From an uncultured Opitutia bacterium (GTDB taxonomy: Bacteria > Verrucomicrobiota > Verrucomicrobiia > Opitutales > Opitutaceae), in contig CAIRTK010000071.1 in the NCBI GenBank assembly GCA_903881475.1, positions 28,088 through 92,087 of the forward strand: a DNA stretch of 64,000 bases, written 5' to 3'. The notes beneath the pieces were generated by a model that saw only the letters and a list, made by a program, of their open reading frames with translations, was not told where the DNA came from and did not search any database. Positions 33,896 through 42,926 of the stretch are shown one piece after another. The translations under genes were made by a program, and so were the position numbers. Within the stretch, counting starts at the first letter, position 1; the number at the start of each line of letters is the position of its first letter.

Positions 33896-34855
33896 TCAGG
33901 CGAAAACGTCGGTGGTCAGGTCTGCGAGCGTGGGTTGCGGGGCGCGCTTGGCGTTTTCGACGCCGGCGGTGATCTGCCGGTCAACGTCCGCCTTGATGGC
34001 GTCCAGGTCGGCCTGGCTGACATCCCCTCGATCGAGCAGCTGCACGGCAAAGCGCTCGATCGGATCGCGCGCAAACCATGCCTCACGCTCGTCCTTCGCC
34101 TGGTAATGGCAGGCGTCGCGCCGCGAATGTCCGGTGCGCCGGTAGGTCAGCAGCTCGAGCAGCACGGGACCCTTCCCCGCCCGGCACTCCTCCGCCGCAC
34201 GCTGGGCGGCGGCGTAGACCGCAAGCACGTCGTTGCCGTCAACCGTCTCGCCGCGGAAGCCGTACGAGGCGGCCCGGTCCGAGACGCGCGGGTTCTTCAT
34301 GACCTTGTCGATGCGGGTCGAGGCGCCGTAGAGGTTGTTCTCGCAGACGAGGATGACGGGCAGGTCCCAGATCGCCGCCATGTTCACCCCCTCGTGGAAT
34401 GCGCCCTCGGCCACGGCGCCGTCGCCGAAGAAGCACGCGACGACCTGCGGGCGGCGCTGCAACTTGAACGCCAGCGCCATGCCCGCCGCCAGCGGGATGC
34501 CGCCAGCAACGATGGCGATGCCGGGGACCATGCCCTTGTCCATGTTGCCCATGTGCATCGAGCCGCCCTTGCCCTTGCAGCAGCCGGTGGTGGCGCCGAA
34601 CAGCTCGTCCAACATCTCCTGCACGGATAGCCCCTTCGCGAGGGCGTGGCCGTGGCCACGGAACGTCGAGGTGATGAAGTCGTCGGGCCGCAGGGCCGCG
34701 CACACTCCGACCGCCGTGGCCTCCTGCCCCTGGCACTGGTGGATCGTGCCGGGCATCGTGCCCTCGAGAAAGAGGAACTTCACGCGCTCCTCGAATTCGC
34801 GGATGAGCACCAGCTGTTCGTAGAGTTTCAGGTGGAAGGCACGGTCGGTTTTCAT
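33896..34855 (-). CDS. 2-oxoacid dehydrogenase E1 component, alpha subunit
   Basis: This 319-residue E1 alpha (PdhA/AcoA/BkdA type) binds thiamine diphosphate through the GDG...NN motif, seen as FFGDGAVAEGAFHEGVNMAA and then VCENNLYGAS. Other family blocks are TIHQCQGQEATAVG, STFRGHGHALAKG, GKGGSMHMG and RRTGHSRRDA. The acyl acceptor would be a lipoyl domain, and one is encoded at 39507. It is followed by a PhyH gene after 4 bp and preceded by the DUF4450 gene after 17 bp. Confidence 0.93.
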   Translation of the reverse strand: MKTDRAFHLKLYEQLVLIREFEERVKFLFLEGTMPGTIHQCQGQEATAVGVCAALRPDDFITSTFRGHGHALAKGLSVQEMLDELFGATTGCCKGKGGSMHMGNMDKGMVPGIAIVAGGIPLAAGMALAFKLQRRPQVVACFFGDGAVAEGAFHEGVNMAAIWDLPVILVCENNLYGASTRIDKVMKNPRVSDRAASYGFRGETVDGNDVLAVYAAAQRAAEECRAGKGPVLLELLTYRRTGHSRRDACHYQAKDEREAWFARDPIERFAVQLLDRGDVSQADLDAIKADVDRQITAGVENAKRAPQPTLADLTTDVFA

Positions 34856-34872
34856 GGGTGTCGGGAAGTTGA

Positions 34873-37800
34873 TCAGAGTTCGAGGCTCACGCCCATGAGG
34901 CCGATGACGACGTCCTGGGACAGGGTTTCAAGGGTCACGCTCTCCAGCGGCACGCCCGCGCGGAGTTTCCAGGAGAGCACCATGGCGCGGCACTCGCGGC
35001 CGAGCTGGACCTGCGGCGGCGGCTCCTTGGGCAGGCAGAAGGCATCGAGCTCATAGCTGTAATCGCTGCCACCCCAGCTGGAGAGCATCCAGAAGTTGAA
35101 CGGCGGCACCAATTCCAGCTTCTCGACCTGGCCGTCGGCATAGCGGAACCGGAACTCCGCGTTGGCGATCCGCGTCTGCATGGGAAACGTCGAGCCGGCA
35201 ACCAGCAGCCAGAGTGTGTCTGCCGCGCGGCCGACCGGCACCGTGACCGACACCGGCCAGTTGTCCCACAGTGACGTGAAGGCGATGTTCTGTTTCTCGC
35301 CCGGCGCAGTGAACGGAACGTGCTGCGGCGTCATGATCCGGCCCCGACCGTCGGCGAGAGCGGGCACCTGGCCGAGGTCGATCATGGGCGGCGGCAGATT
35401 CCAGTACGGAAAAGTCCACGCCGAATAACCGTCGATCCCCAGCTGCACCGAGCACGTCGCGGGACGCGGCGAGAGGTAGCGCTGCTGGAAGATGGTGCGG
35501 ACATCCCCGTTGCACTGCGGCGCTAGGTCGAGGCAGGTCCAGGTCGCGTGCGCCCGTGCGGTCCGCGGGGTTTGGGCGGCGCGGCGAAGCTCGGCAACGG
35601 GATCCGTGACCTGCACCTGGAAGATCTGCCAGCGCGGCAGTTCACCCGCAAGGTTCCGGGCGAGCACCAGGTGATGCCCGGGTTTCGCGGCGAACCGGCC
35701 GTGCAGGCTCGAAGTCCCCGCGCGGGCACCCTCGATCACCTGGTGCAGATCACGCCACTCTTCAACCGGGCCCGCGGCCACGGACAGTTCCGCTTCCTCC
35801 CCCACGCGGCCGGCGATGGCCACCGGCTCGTCCTGCGGCCGGCGACCCGCGAGTTCGATCACCAGCTCAGCCGTGGTCACCGCCGGAACTTCCAGTCGCA
35901 GCAGCGTGCAGCCGAAGCCGGGCTCGACGGCCCAGATCACCGCCCAGCCGTTGAGCGTGACGCGGTGGATTTTCTCCGACCGGATCGGCAGGCAGAAGCT
36001 GACGTCCGCCATTTTGGCCAGGGTCAGCTGGTAGCGGTCGGTTTCCCCGGCCTGCTCATGGTCGAAGGAGAAGTCGGGCGTCTGAATCGAGGCGCGCGGC
36101 CATTTCGAGGGGAAGGCCGGGTGCATCCGGACGTGGCCGTTGGGATAATCCGGAGCGTAGCCAAACAAGCCCTCCACCACGGTGCGCGCGAACATGTGCA
36201 CGTTGTCCCCGAAATCCGTCGCCGCCCCTATGTGGCTGAAACCGCCGGGCACGGCGCTCGCGTAGGCGCTCTCCAGCATCGCACCCTCCAGCAGCGCATA
36301 GCCCGCATCGCCGAGCCCGGCCTGGAAATACGCCAGCGCGAGGTGGCAGAGATCGCCGCCAAAGACGTCGCGCACCGACCATTTCCACGGCACCCAGTTG
36401 GAGGGCTGGCACAGCACGCCGCCGAACGGCTGGCGGACGCGCTCGAGCGCCCACTCGGTGAAATAAAGCGACTCCAGCGCCTCCTCGGCCGTCGTCAGAC
36501 CGGCGTCGATCGGGAGGAATATGCTGTAAACCCACGCGTCGTCGTGCACGCGGCCGTGGCCGCCCTGCTCAAGGTACAGGCCGAAGTGACCGCGGTCCTT
36601 CACCCACAGCCGTTCACGCATCGCACGCTGAATCTTGTCCACCTGCGCCCGGTGGCGGTTCGCGCCCGCGGTGTCGCCGGCACGGCGCGCCAGGTCCATC
36701 GCCGCGCGATGGGCGGTGCAGGCGTAGGCGGACTGCTCCGCGCTGCCGCCGCCGTTGTACCAGACCGAGTCAGTCGGCAGCGTGTTGATGTAACTCTCGT
36801 AGAGCCCGTCGTCGTCGGGGTCGAAGCACTCCCGCATCCACTCGGTGTGCAGCTCCAGCGCCGGCCGCAGCAGCCGCTCCATCTCCGGGTCGGCCGTCGC
36901 GCGCCAGTCCTTGATCGTCTGGTCGAAGAACTGTGTCTGCACATCGTACATCGTGAACCCGCGGTCGAGCGCGCCCTTCCCGTAGAACCGCGAGCCGGGT
37001 CCCTCATGGCAAAGCAGCCGGTCCGGGCTGGCCTCCGCCCGCGTGCGGACGGGGTCGGTTTTCTTCTGGAGCCCGATCGTATACTCCGCGTTGCCCCGCA
37101 CCCGGTCGTGCCAGCCCAGCGCCGTGGCCCCGCAGATCACGCGCCAGCCCACGAAGCGGATGTTGAACGCCATGCAGCCATGCCGGAAAATGTCGGGGTT
37201 CCGCTCGCAATTGCCGTCCACCGCATGGCACACGGCCGCCACCGCCGCATCCAGCCGCGCGTCCGGCGTGGTGACCATGACCCGCTCCACCGTGTGCAGG
37301 TAGGCCAGCCCGTCGCTGAAGCCCCGGACCGGATCACGGCCCGCCAAATCCGCCCCGGCGACGGATGCGGCGGCCACGGTCTCAACGGAGAAATACCATT
37401 CGTCCTCGCCGGCCGGAAGCTCCACCACGCCCACCACCACGGGCAACAACCCCGGCTTCGAGTCGAGCAGTGCCAGCGGATCCGCCGCCGCGGTGGCGTC
37501 ACCGACCCGCACCACTCCGGGGCGGTTCACCCCACCCGTTGCGACCTGCGCTGCATTGGCCACCGCGGCCAGCCGGAAGGCCTCGCCGTCAACGGTGGCC
37601 ACATTGCCGGCGCAAAATTCCTCCACCCACCCTTGGTGCAACAGCGGCCGGCGCGGATCGCCCGACCGGCAGATGTCCGGGTTTCCGCGCATGACGGGAT
37701 CCCATTTCCAGCGGGGATCCTCTTCCGGCTGCGCGCCGCCGAAGGCCCAGATGAACCGGTCGCCGGCCTGCAGGCCCGTCGCGTGCAGCCGGACCGCAAA

Positions 37801-38235
37801 CCCCGCGGCTTCCCGCAGCGGCACCACGGTGACGGTTAGCTCCACGCCCGCGAGGGCGGGATCCGCGCACACCCAGGTCATCCGGCCGCAGCGATAGCGC
37901 GACTCGACCCGGGCAAACCCGTGCAGCCACCTCGCCCGGCCCTGCCGCGCGATGGCCCCCATGAGGGCGCCGTGCAGGAAGGGCTTCGCGATCAGCCGCA
38001 CGAGCGGCCGGTCGCCCGTGAGGACGGCGCCTTCCGTGTTCTGGTCGCAGTAGAGCGGGCGGTTGTTGAAATACGGGCCGTTGCGCCCGACGATCTCGCG
38101 GTCCTCCGCGCCGTAGCGCAGCCGGCCCGCGCGAAGATACTCCGCGGAGACCGACTGGCCCGGTTCACGCCACGGGCCCGCCGCAGAGGCTGCGGTGTCG
38201 ACGGGCGCTGCGGGGGTGGCGGGCGGACGGCTCAT
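34873..38235 (-). CDS. DUF4450-type large glycan-processing protein
   Basis: This 1120-residue protein opens with a DUF4450-like segment: YFNNRPLYCDQ, GDRPLVRLIAKPFLHGALMG and ESRYRCGRMTW, about residues 50-330. A middle region resembling the (alpha/alpha)6 six-hairpin barrel of glycosidases follows (about 330-750; ALELHTEWMRECFDPDDDG, DSVWYNGGGSAEQSAYACT). A beta-rich C-terminal part ends it. The reaction is unknown. There is no signal peptide, so it is probably cytoplasmic like GH38. It is 5 bp from the following 405-residue gene's stop and 17 bp from E1 alpha. Confidence 0.82.
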   Translation of the reverse strand: MSRPPATPAAPVDTAASAAGPWREPGQSVSAEYLRAGRLRYGAEDREIVGRNGPYFNNRPLYCDQNTEGAVLTGDRPLVRLIAKPFLHGALMGAIARQGRARWLHGFARVESRYRCGRMTWVCADPALAGVELTVTVVPLREAAGFAVRLHATGLQAGDRFIWAFGGAQPEEDPRWKWDPVMRGNPDICRSGDPRRPLLHQGWVEEFCAGNVATVDGEAFRLAAVANAAQVATGGVNRPGVVRVGDATAAADPLALLDSKPGLLPVVVGVVELPAGEDEWYFSVETVAAASVAGADLAGRDPVRGFSDGLAYLHTVERVMVTTPDARLDAAVAAVCHAVDGNCERNPDIFRHGCMAFNIRFVGWRVICGATALGWHDRVRGNAEYTIGLQKKTDPVRTRAEASPDRLLCHEGPGSRFYGKGALDRGFTMYDVQTQFFDQTIKDWRATADPEMERLLRPALELHTEWMRECFDPDDDGLYESYINTLPTDSVWYNGGGSAEQSAYACTAHRAAMDLARRAGDTAGANRHRAQVDKIQRAMRERLWVKDRGHFGLYLEQGGHGRVHDDAWVYSIFLPIDAGLTTAEEALESLYFTEWALERVRQPFGGVLCQPSNWVPWKWSVRDVFGGDLCHLALAYFQAGLGDAGYALLEGAMLESAYASAVPGGFSHIGAATDFGDNVHMFARTVVEGLFGYAPDYPNGHVRMHPAFPSKWPRASIQTPDFSFDHEQAGETDRYQLTLAKMADVSFCLPIRSEKIHRVTLNGWAVIWAVEPGFGCTLLRLEVPAVTTAELVIELAGRRPQDEPVAIAGRVGEEAELSVAAGPVEEWRDLHQVIEGARAGTSSLHGRFAAKPGHHLVLARNLAGELPRWQIFQVQVTDPVAELRRAAQTPRTARAHATWTCLDLAPQCNGDVRTIFQQRYLSPRPATCSVQLGIDGYSAWTFPYWNLPPPMIDLGQVPALADGRGRIMTPQHVPFTAPGEKQNIAFTSLWDNWPVSVTVPVGRAADTLWLLVAGSTFPMQTRIANAEFRFRYADGQVEKLELVPPFNFWMLSSWGGSDYSYELDAFCLPKEPPPQVQLGRECRAMVLSWKLRAGVPLESVTLETLSQDVVIGLMGVSLEL

Positions 38236-38240
38236 GAAGT

Positions 38241-39458
38241 TCAGGCGCCCAGCACAAACCGGTGGACGATCCGGATGAAGTTGGCGGGGTACTCGCAGTA
38301 CGTGTTGATGAGGTAGCTGCCGAGGTCGCCGCTGCGCTCGGAGTAATAGCGCTCCCGCCAGTACCAGTTGTTGGCGCGGCCGACGCGCGCCACCTGGCGC
38401 AACGATTCGAGCACGCCCTCGCGATCACCCATCACGAAACGCGCCCAAGCCTCGACGTACCAGACCCGGCCCATCGCCGCCGTGTCATGGCGGTCGAGGA
38501 ACAGCATTTCCCAGTCCTCGTAGGTCTCGGGGCGCGTGGAGATGCCGGTGGGGATCCCGTTGTAGACAAAGTCCCGGTTGTTTCGCAGCTGCGGCCATAG
38601 GATCTTCACCTGCTCCGGCGTCGCGGTGCCCGTGGCGATCGCCGCCCAGTCCACGTCCGTGAGGCCGTGATGCGAGATAGCCCCGCGTTCCGGATGGATG
38701 TATTCCACGCAATGGTCGCCGGCCCAGAATTTCTTCCGGAAGCAGGCGCTGATCCGGTCCGCCACCGCCGCATAGCCGGAGTCGCCCGTCATCCGGGCCG
38801 CGAGCCGGAGGGCGTCCGCCGCATAGCACTGCGTGACGCCGTCGTAATCGAGCCGCGGGGGCCGCTCCACGTAGTAGCCGCCGCCACGCACGAGTCCCTC
38901 GGCGGTGACCTGCCGCACCAGCCAGCCGGTGACGGAGCGCAGGAACGGCTGCTGCGCCGCCAGCCAGGCCTGGTCGCGGGTGTGCCGGTAGATCACGTCG
39001 GCCATCTGGATGACCGTGACGTTGGCGAGCACCATGAGCGGGTTGCCCGGAAACCAGTGCGTGTAGGCGCCGCCGTTGGCCGCCACGACAAAGGGGAAGT
39101 TCTCCTCCCGCTGCGGCAGCTTCATCTGCATCGTGGTGCCCGCCTGGCCCGGCAGGATGGCAAACGGGATCAGGCCGTCCTCGCGCAGGAAAGTCTTCAC
39201 GTACTCCCAGCTCGCCAGCACCTCCGCCTTGCGGCCCAGCCACAGCAGCGCCTCGGCGGACTGGCCCCAATCCAGGCCGGGGAACGTCGTGTCGCTGCCG
39301 TGACCCTGGGTGGGGTCGGCGCAGACGGAGAAATAGCCGAAAAAGATCTTCGGGTTCAGCGCCGCGAGAACGCTCTTGTCGGCGCATTGGCGGTAGGCCT
39401 CGGCGAGTTCGGGCTCGAGCTGGCTGGGCGCCACAGTGGGAAGAGCGGGTGGATTCAT
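38241..39458 (-). CDS. Six-hairpin ((alpha/alpha)6) glycosidase-like protein
   Basis: This 405-residue protein is built from helix pairs typical of six-hairpin glycosidases, with acidic/aromatic loops that could be catalytic: DTTFPGLDWGQSAEALLWLG, NGGAYTHWFPGNPLM and ETYEDWEMLFLDRHD. I cannot assign a numbered family by eye. There is no export signal. It lies 48 bp after the lipoyl-domain gene and 5 bp before the DUF4450 gene, so it is probably one of three partner glycan enzymes in this run. Confidence 0.78.
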   Translation of the reverse strand: MNPPALPTVAPSQLEPELAEAYRQCADKSVLAALNPKIFFGYFSVCADPTQGHGSDTTFPGLDWGQSAEALLWLGRKAEVLASWEYVKTFLREDGLIPFAILPGQAGTTMQMKLPQREENFPFVVAANGGAYTHWFPGNPLMVLANVTVIQMADVIYRHTRDQAWLAAQQPFLRSVTGWLVRQVTAEGLVRGGGYYVERPPRLDYDGVTQCYAADALRLAARMTGDSGYAAVADRISACFRKKFWAGDHCVEYIHPERGAISHHGLTDVDWAAIATGTATPEQVKILWPQLRNNRDFVYNGIPTGISTRPETYEDWEMLFLDRHDTAAMGRVWYVEAWARFVMGDREGVLESLRQVARVGRANNWYWRERYYSERSGDLGSYLINTYCEYPANFIRIVHRFVLGA

Positions 39459-39506
39459 GAAAGGGTCAAAGGGATGGAAATATGGAGAAGAGGCCGGACC
39501 GCGGCT

Positions 39507-39890
39507 TCACGGGGACGGCCGGCCGGACGCGGCGCGATTCTTGGCAAACATTCCGCCCGCCGCCTTCGGCGCCGGGGTGGCCGCCACCGCCGGGACGGGG
39601 GCCGGCGCAGGCTGGGCCACGGGAGCGGAGGGCGCGACCGGAGCGGGGCCGCCTTCGACCTCCAGGACCGCGAGCAGCTGCCCGGCCAGCAGCGCATCGC
39701 CGGGCCGGGCGTGGGCGACGACCAGCCGACCCGTGGCGATGGACTCCACTTCCAGCGTGGCCTTGTCGGTTTCGACCTCGAGCAACGACTGGCCGCGGGT
39801 GACGGGCTGGCCGGGCTCCACGAGCCAGCGGATCACCTTGATGGTGGAGTCGGTCGTGGCGAGGTCGGGCATTTTGAATTCGATTTCCAT
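39507..39890 (-). CDS. Free-standing lipoyl-domain protein
   Basis: This 127-residue protein consists of one lipoyl (biotinyl/lipoyl attachment) domain. The lipoyl lysine is Lys43 in EVETDKATLEVES. The C-terminal 45 residues are a Pro/Ala-rich linker and then the protein stops. In 2-oxoacid dehydrogenases this domain is the first part of E2 and is followed by a subunit-binding domain and an acyltransferase core. Both are absent here, and the next gene is unrelated, so this is not a frameshifted E2. With E1 alpha/beta in the same run it is probably their acyl acceptor. The final acceptor of the acyl group is unknown. Confidence 0.9.
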   Translation of the reverse strand: MEIEFKMPDLATTDSTIKVIRWLVEPGQPVTRGQSLLEVETDKATLEVESIATGRLVVAHARPGDALLAGQLLAVLEVEGGPAPVAPSAPVAQPAPAPVPAVAATPAPKAAGGMFAKNRAASGRPSP

Positions 39891-39914
39891 GGTAAAATGT
39901 GGCGCGAAACACCG

Positions 39915-41960
39915 CTATTCCGCCGACGCGAGCCAGCACTCGAGCGCCGCGAGGCTGTTGCCGGTCGCCATGCCGGTGTCCACCTGGCCGGCCAGCTCGG
40001 GCCCCCAGTGCCGGCCGGAGAACTGGCCGAGCGCGTGGATCATCCCCCCATCCCACGGCTGGCCGGGTGCCTCGATCTGCCAGTGGCCGATGAACGCGGC
40101 CATCTCGGCCGCCATCGTGGCGTAAAGCGGATCGCCGGTCAGCCGGGCGAGCGCCAGCACGGGCTCCATCGCCTTGGCCGGGCCGATCGGGTACAGCAGC
40201 GGATAATCGTCCATCCGGCAGCACTGCCCGCCGCGCGCCACTCCCCGGTTTGCGTGCGGCAGGTCGTAAAAGTAAGTCCACGCGAAGGCGAACGCGGCGG
40301 CCTTCTGGCAGAGCGCGAGGAAGGCCGGCTCGCGCGTCTCGGCATAAAGCGGGACGAGCCCCTCGAGCACGTAGCAGGCCGCCTCGCCATCGACGAACTC
40401 CCGGTCCGGCGCCGCAATCCCGTCCAGCATCTGGTTGAAATACTCGTAGCGCCCGATTTCGGGCGCGAGCGACTCCGCCAGCCGCCGGGCCCGCCGGGCC
40501 CAGGCGCCGTCACCGGTCACCTGGCCAAGCCGCACCCACAGGCCGCAGACCACCGCGCGGGCTGCGATGCGGTGCTGCTTGCGGTTGGCTTCCCGGTTGT
40601 GCTCATCGAGGATGTCCGGCAGGTCGCCGTCCGGCTGCTGTTGCGCGGCCAGGAACAAGCCGATGGCCAGGGCCGCGGCCCGCCAGTGCTCCCGGGTCGG
40701 CGCATCCGGATAGGCCGGAGCCAGCTGGTAAAGCTGGATCAGCTGGCTGCCAGTGTGGCCGAGGGAATGGGTCCAGATCCGGCTGCCCGGGATGAGATCC
40801 ATCAGGAAGTCGCCGTATTTTTTCCCGTCAGTGCGGTCAAAATACGCCGCCGCCGGGCCGTCGCCGCGCCGGAAACAATCGAGGCTGCGGGTCATCGCGT
40901 CGATGTAGGGCAGCAGACGCGCGTCCCCGGTGCGGAGCCAGTGCCGCACGCCGCCCATCCACATCTCGACCGCGATCCCCTCGCCCCAGCCCAGGTCAAA
41001 GTAGCCGCTCATTTCGCCCTGCTTCCTCGCCGGCCCGGTCTGCGTCCGCACCCACATGTTGCTGAACCAGCCACGACCCGGCCCGAGTGCATCGGGCACC
41101 CAGAGATCGCAGTGCCCATAAAAATCCGCGATGCCCGCCGCAACGGCTTTCGGATCCGCTGCCGCCGGCGGCGTGCGCAGCAGGATGCCCGCGGCCAGCC
41201 GCTCCGCCTCGAGCCAGGGTTCCTCGCGTGGCTCCAGTGTCTTGGCCGCGATCACCTCCGTCAGCGTCACCACCTCGCCGGCCGCAAACGTCGCGGTCCC
41301 GGGACGCACCGCCGGCACACCGCCGGGAGGCTGGGTCGCGGTGTCGGGATAATACACGTTCAGCCGCACGGAGCCGGCGGGTTCCGGTGTCAGCTCGAGC
41401 GTCCCCGCCGAAACGCTCCGGTCCACCCCGTGGATCGCGACGAAGCTGCCGTCATGCCAGAGATGGAAGGGAAACGGCAGGGCCCAGTCCACCGCCGGCC
41501 GGAGGGGCTGCAGGCCCGCCAGCGGCTGTTCATGGACCTGCAACGGACAGGTATAGCGCACCGCGGCGTCCGCAGGCAGCCGGAATCCCGGGTGGATCGC
41601 CGCGTGGCACGGCTGGAGAAACGTGTAGGTCTGCCGGCGGCGGATCACCGGCTGGTCTGGAGGCACCTCGATGACGGTCGTGGCGGTCCAAGCCTCGCAG
41701 CCACCCGTCAGGCGGATCTCCCAGCCGCCCGCGGCCGTCCGGGTCGCCGTGCCACGGGTGGCGCTGCCCACGCCCACCGAGGTCGCGAACTCCTCGCCGG
41801 GCAAACCTTCCAAGAGGGTCCGCCAGGCCCCAGCGTGCCGCCGGGCAACCGTGCTCATCCCGTAGGCGGGCCGGTCCGCAGTCCCGTAGTTGCCGATGAC
41901 GACCGCCAGCCAGGAATTGGACAGCGTTGGCCGGCCGGGCAGCGCGGATGCGAGATCCAT
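39915..41960 (-). CDS. (alpha/alpha)6-like protein of unknown function
   Basis: The 681-residue product has two parts. Residues about 1-270 are beta-rich and resemble a galactose-mutarotase-like or beta-sandwich domain. Residues about 270-681 are helical repeats of the (alpha/alpha)6 type, with YFDLGWGEGIAVEMWMGG, RIWTHSLGHTGSQLIQLYQL and QPWDGGMIHALGQFSG as conserved-looking loops. I do not recognise the family. It is 6 bp from the PfkB kinase and 24 bp from the lipoyl gene. Its neighbours suggest glycan or sugar-acid processing, but no activity can be claimed. Confidence 0.75.
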   Translation of the reverse strand: MDLASALPGRPTLSNSWLAVVIGNYGTADRPAYGMSTVARRHAGAWRTLLEGLPGEEFATSVGVGSATRGTATRTAAGGWEIRLTGGCEAWTATTVIEVPPDQPVIRRRQTYTFLQPCHAAIHPGFRLPADAAVRYTCPLQVHEQPLAGLQPLRPAVDWALPFPFHLWHDGSFVAIHGVDRSVSAGTLELTPEPAGSVRLNVYYPDTATQPPGGVPAVRPGTATFAAGEVVTLTEVIAAKTLEPREEPWLEAERLAAGILLRTPPAAADPKAVAAGIADFYGHCDLWVPDALGPGRGWFSNMWVRTQTGPARKQGEMSGYFDLGWGEGIAVEMWMGGVRHWLRTGDARLLPYIDAMTRSLDCFRRGDGPAAAYFDRTDGKKYGDFLMDLIPGSRIWTHSLGHTGSQLIQLYQLAPAYPDAPTREHWRAAALAIGLFLAAQQQPDGDLPDILDEHNREANRKQHRIAARAVVCGLWVRLGQVTGDGAWARRARRLAESLAPEIGRYEYFNQMLDGIAAPDREFVDGEAACYVLEGLVPLYAETREPAFLALCQKAAAFAFAWTYFYDLPHANRGVARGGQCCRMDDYPLLYPIGPAKAMEPVLALARLTGDPLYATMAAEMAAFIGHWQIEAPGQPWDGGMIHALGQFSGRHWGPELAGQVDTGMATGNSLAALECWLASAE

Positions 41961-41966
41961 CGGCGT

Positions 41967-42923
41967 TCAGAGCTTGCCGGTGGCCACCGGCAGCGGATGG
42001 GCAGCCATGAACGCCGCGGCCTCGGCGGCCGTGAAGACCCCGTCGGTCGTGCCGATCATGCGGGTCGCAGAGGCGCCGAGCGCGCTGCCGTAGCGCAGCT
42101 GGTCGGCGAGGTCGCCGCCCCGCCGGATGGCCGCGATGATGCCCGCACCGAACGCGTCGCCCGAGCCCGAGGGATCGATCACGTTCACCGGATAGGTGCC
42201 GCACCGCCAGTACCGCCCGTCCCGGCCGGCAATGGCCCCGGCCTTGCCCTGCGTGATGATGACCGTGTGCGCGCCGGCAGCCTGAAAAAAACGCAATTGG
42301 TCGAGCGGATCCGCGAGCCCCGTGATGAGCTGCGCCTCGTCGTCGTTCGGGAGGAAATAATCGATGTGCGGCAGGAGCGCGGCGAGCTCGTCACGCGCGG
42401 ACCATGCCTGGGGCACGACCACGTCCACCACGGTCGTCACGCCGTTTGCGCGGGAGAATTTCAGCAGGTCGCCCAGTTCGCCGGCGTCAATGCCGGGCAT
42501 GGCGAACAGGCCGCCGAAATAGAACAGCTTCAGGCCCGCCACCCAGTCGCGCCGGATATGGGCGACGGTCAGCGCGCGGTTCGCGCCGAAGACATGGAGG
42601 TAGCGCCGGTCCTGTCCCTCCACCAGGAGGATGACGGTCCGGCTGGTGGGATACTGGTCGGCATTGACCAGCGCACCGCAATCCACGCCCTGCCGCTCAA
42701 GGCCCGCCTGCAGCGTGCGGGCGGAGTCGTCCCGCCCAAGGCAGCCGAGCACCGCGACGGACAGGCCCTGGCGGGCGAGGTCGAGGGCGACGTTGGCGGC
42801 GCAGCCGCCCACCTTGACCGGCATCGCGTCGAGCGCGAGCAGGCGGCCCTCGCGCGGCAGCTCGCGCATGGGTCCGCAGATAATGTCCTCCACCATAATG
42901 CCAGCACAGCCGATTTCAGTCAT
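41967..42923 (-). CDS. PfkB family sugar kinase
   Basis: This 318-residue ribokinase-like enzyme phosphorylates a sugar or sugar acid with ATP. The N-terminal GGCAANVALDLARQG is signature 1, and INVID-type signature 2 is seen as NVIDPSGSGDAFGAGIIA, with catalytic Asp in GSGD. It starts 3 bp after the aldolase stop and ends 6 bp before the 681-residue gene. In this run it probably phosphorylates the ketose made by an isomerase so that the aldolases can cut it. Substrate unknown. Confidence 0.92.
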   Translation of the reverse strand: MTEIGCAGIMVEDIICGPMRELPREGRLLALDAMPVKVGGCAANVALDLARQGLSVAVLGCLGRDDSARTLQAGLERQGVDCGALVNADQYPTSRTVILLVEGQDRRYLHVFGANRALTVAHIRRDWVAGLKLFYFGGLFAMPGIDAGELGDLLKFSRANGVTTVVDVVVPQAWSARDELAALLPHIDYFLPNDDEAQLITGLADPLDQLRFFQAAGAHTVIITQGKAGAIAGRDGRYWRCGTYPVNVIDPSGSGDAFGAGIIAAIRRGGDLADQLRYGSALGASATRMIGTTDGVFTAAEAAAFMAAHPLPVATGKL

Positions 42924-42926
42924 GGT

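Noticed and set aside
39507..39890. The lipoyl gene as a frameshifted E2 acyltransferase
   Set aside because: The following DNA encodes an unrelated complete protein in the same direction. No acyltransferase motif (HxxxDG) was seen downstream.
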